Source: an uncultured Bacteroidota bacterium
GTDB lineage: Bacteria; Bacteroidota; Bacteroidia; Chitinophagales; Chitinophagaceae
Assembly (NCBI GenBank): GCA_903825065.1
Contig: CAIJZG010000097.1
Coordinates: 1-6,723, forward strand
Direction: 5' to 3'
DNA: 6,723 bases
The stretch's first letter is position 1. Every line of letters starts with the position of its first letter. Positions 5,706 to 6,723 of the stretch are shown piece after piece. The notes beneath the pieces are model-generated. The model was not told the DNA's origin. It worked only from the letters and a program-made list of their open reading frames with translations, and did no database searches. The translations under genes and the position numbers were made by a program.

Positions 5706-5942
5706 TGTAGCCCTTGCGGCACCTCTTTCGAACCATTTTTTATCAGATTTGAAGTTGTTGGCTACGATGCACATGCTATAAAATGTATGAATTGGATAGA
5801 TAGTGAATATGTTATGGGAGTGATTATTATTTTTCGTGATTATAAAAGTGGTTCGAAAAATGCTCATTTTGTCCCATTAGGGTTAGAGAGAGTTATACAA
5901 AAGGATTTGCTCATTTATGCGTTAAACTATCCTTTCTTCTAA
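5706..5942 (+). pseudogene. Possible C-terminal fragment of an unrecognised gene
   Basis: A plus-strand frame is open from just after a TAG (5703-5705) to the TAA at 5940-5942, 78 codons. From about 5748 it reads like real protein (FEVVGYDAHAIKCMNWIDSE, then YVMGVIIIFRDYKSGSKNAH, then FVPLGLERVIQKDLLIYALN and a YPFF end). The first good ATG is at 5787, which would leave about 51 residues. No family is recognised. It overlaps the minus-strand gene's stop by 21 bases, tail-to-tail. It could be the tail of a gene whose front was lost at a junction to the left, or a chance frame. Confidence 0.25.
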
Positions 5943-6723
5943 CATATCTTTCCAAATTATAAATCCTCTTTGGATATCTACATAATCATGAAGAAGGCGG
6001 CTAAAATTTTCCGGTGAAGCTTTAAGAAATTCCTGTCGACCTAGCTCTCGAATAATATTCAAATGGTTGTCTATCTCTTTCAATCTTATAGGTAACTCAG
6101 ATACTCTTTTAGGAAAATGCCACAGATAACTTGCCTTTTCGGTATCAAGTGTTTCCAAGATAATGTGAAATTGCTCTATTCCTTCCAGCAGAAATACAAA
6201 AGAAAAGGGCTGTAAAACAAATCGAATTTTTACTAAATGTCCCGCATGTTTATCAGCTAGATAGCAGAGCTGACGGTGATGCTTAAACTGAGTATGTTTT
6301 AACATATCTTCCAACATTTCTTCTCCTGATTCATATAATGGATGCTCTGTTTGAAGCTGCTGATTCACAACATTTTTATTTTCGGCATTCGTTCGATTAA
6401 AAAGTGACTTGGTGATAAATTGGAAGCGAACTCCTTCAATAATCTGCCTGTTTATTTTTTTGATATCTTCTGAAGAAGCTAATTGAGATACCAATTGACT
6501 ATTCTCAATTTCTGCATAAATATTCGCCTTAATATTTTTTGACTTCAGGTACTTTACAAAATAGGGCTTAAGCACTTCGAATTCAGGGCGGATATCATCA
6601 TGCTGTACCTCAAATTCTATTTTCATGTTCACTTCTGAAGAAGCAAATGTAAAGGCAACACTTCCATATCTAAATTCCAGCAATTCGATAGCGACGTTGA
6701 TTTCCTTATCAATTGTTATTGTC
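5922..6723 (-). CDS. Hypothetical cytoplasmic protein (5' end beyond window)
   Basis: The stop is at 5924-5922 and the frame is open to the right edge, giving 266 visible residues. A TTG at 6683 could serve as a start, but 13 further in-frame codons (TITIDKEINVAIE) lie upstream and read continuously into LLEFRYGSVAFTFAS, so the real start is probably outside the window. No signal peptide or membrane helix is present. Visible features are a mixed alpha/beta first half (VNMKIEFEVQHDDIRPEFEVLKPYF...), a histidine-rich stretch (FKHHRQLCYLADKHAGH), a short beta-like segment (LVKIRFVLQPFSFVFLLEG) and a C-terminal helical part ending in IQRGFIIWKDMLEERIV. I do not recognise the family and assign no function. 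The terminator at 5693-5656 lies downstream. Confidence 0.8.
   Translation of the reverse strand, partial: TITIDKEINVAIELLEFRYGSVAFTFASSEVNMKIEFEVQHDDIRPEFEVLKPYFVKYLKSKNIKANIYAEIENSQLVSQLASSEDIKKINRQIIEGVRFQFITKSLFNRTNAENKNVVNQQLQTEHPLYESGEEMLEDMLKHTQFKHHRQLCYLADKHAGHLVKIRFVLQPFSFVFLLEGIEQFHIILETLDTEKASYLWHFPKRVSELPIRLKEIDNHLNIIRELGRQEFLKASPENFSRLLHDYVDIQRGFIIWKDMLEERIV

Noticed and set aside
5703..5740. tRNA 3'-end-like stretch on the minus strand (GGTTCGAA ... GGGCTACA)
   Set aside because: The T-stem does not pair (AATGG against GAGGT), the spacing to the acceptor-like part is wrong, and no anticodon arm can be found upstream on that strand.
5649..5867. Minus-strand 72-residue frame ending ...KGFLFP
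   Set aside because: Its C-terminal part is only the terminator stem read as protein, and the rest has an unlikely composition antisense to a more protein-like plus frame.

Overview
The window is AT-rich throughout and carries several Bacteroidota hallmarks. These are signal peptides leading into outer-membrane or glycan-active proteins, a GH43 exo-galactanase-type enzyme, a CNGKC small membrane protein next to a CxxCxC outer-membrane protein, weak or absent Shine-Dalgarno sequences, and frequent TTG starts. I would place it in a Sphingobacteriia/Cytophagia-like lineage, but there is no marker gene to fix the genus.

Left part (1-943, minus strand): two genes in one apparent operon. The upstream gene is a small membrane protein with an HCNGKC motif. 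The downstream gene is the N-terminal 153 residues of an outer-membrane barrel-type protein whose mature end begins with a CxxCxC cluster; it runs off the window. Cysteine, histidine and methionine content suggests a metal (probably copper) handling locus. A 136-base divergent spacer separates it from the next gene.

Centre (1080-3281, plus strand): one large secreted glycan-active enzyme of 733 residues. It joins an N-terminal right-handed parallel beta-helix to a C-terminal GH43 domain of the exo-beta-1,3-galactanase type (GH43_24-like). It stands alone, with no SusC/SusD pair in view.

Regulatory block and broken gene (3282-4211, plus strand): a gene-free stretch holds five copies of a 13-base dyad (consensus TATCA-N3-TGATA; four exact half-site pairs and one TTTCA-N3-TGAAA variant). 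A near-perfect sigma-54 -24/-12 promoter follows about 30 bases further on. Together they look like the enhancer array and promoter of a sigma-54 system. The gene they would drive encodes only a signal peptide and about 120 more residues of an outer-membrane protein before it stops, so it appears truncated.

Right part (4152-5302, minus strand): two co-directional small genes, a DUF1493 (acyl-carrier-like) protein with an added C-terminal membrane helix, then a 232-residue protein of unknown function. The second runs tail-to-tail into the truncated outer-membrane gene with a 60-base overlap, which suggests a recombination junction near 4190-4211. A gene-free stretch (5303-5648) ends in a 12-base-period direct repeat. 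Next come a strong minus-strand terminator and a possible C-terminal gene fragment on the plus strand. The window closes with the 3' portion of an unrecognised minus-strand gene that extends past the right edge.

The most noteworthy items are the enhancer-like dyad array with its sigma-54 promoter facing a truncated gene, the beta-helix/GH43 fusion, and the junction carrying the DUF1493 pair. I did not find a complete new multi-gene defence or mobile system.
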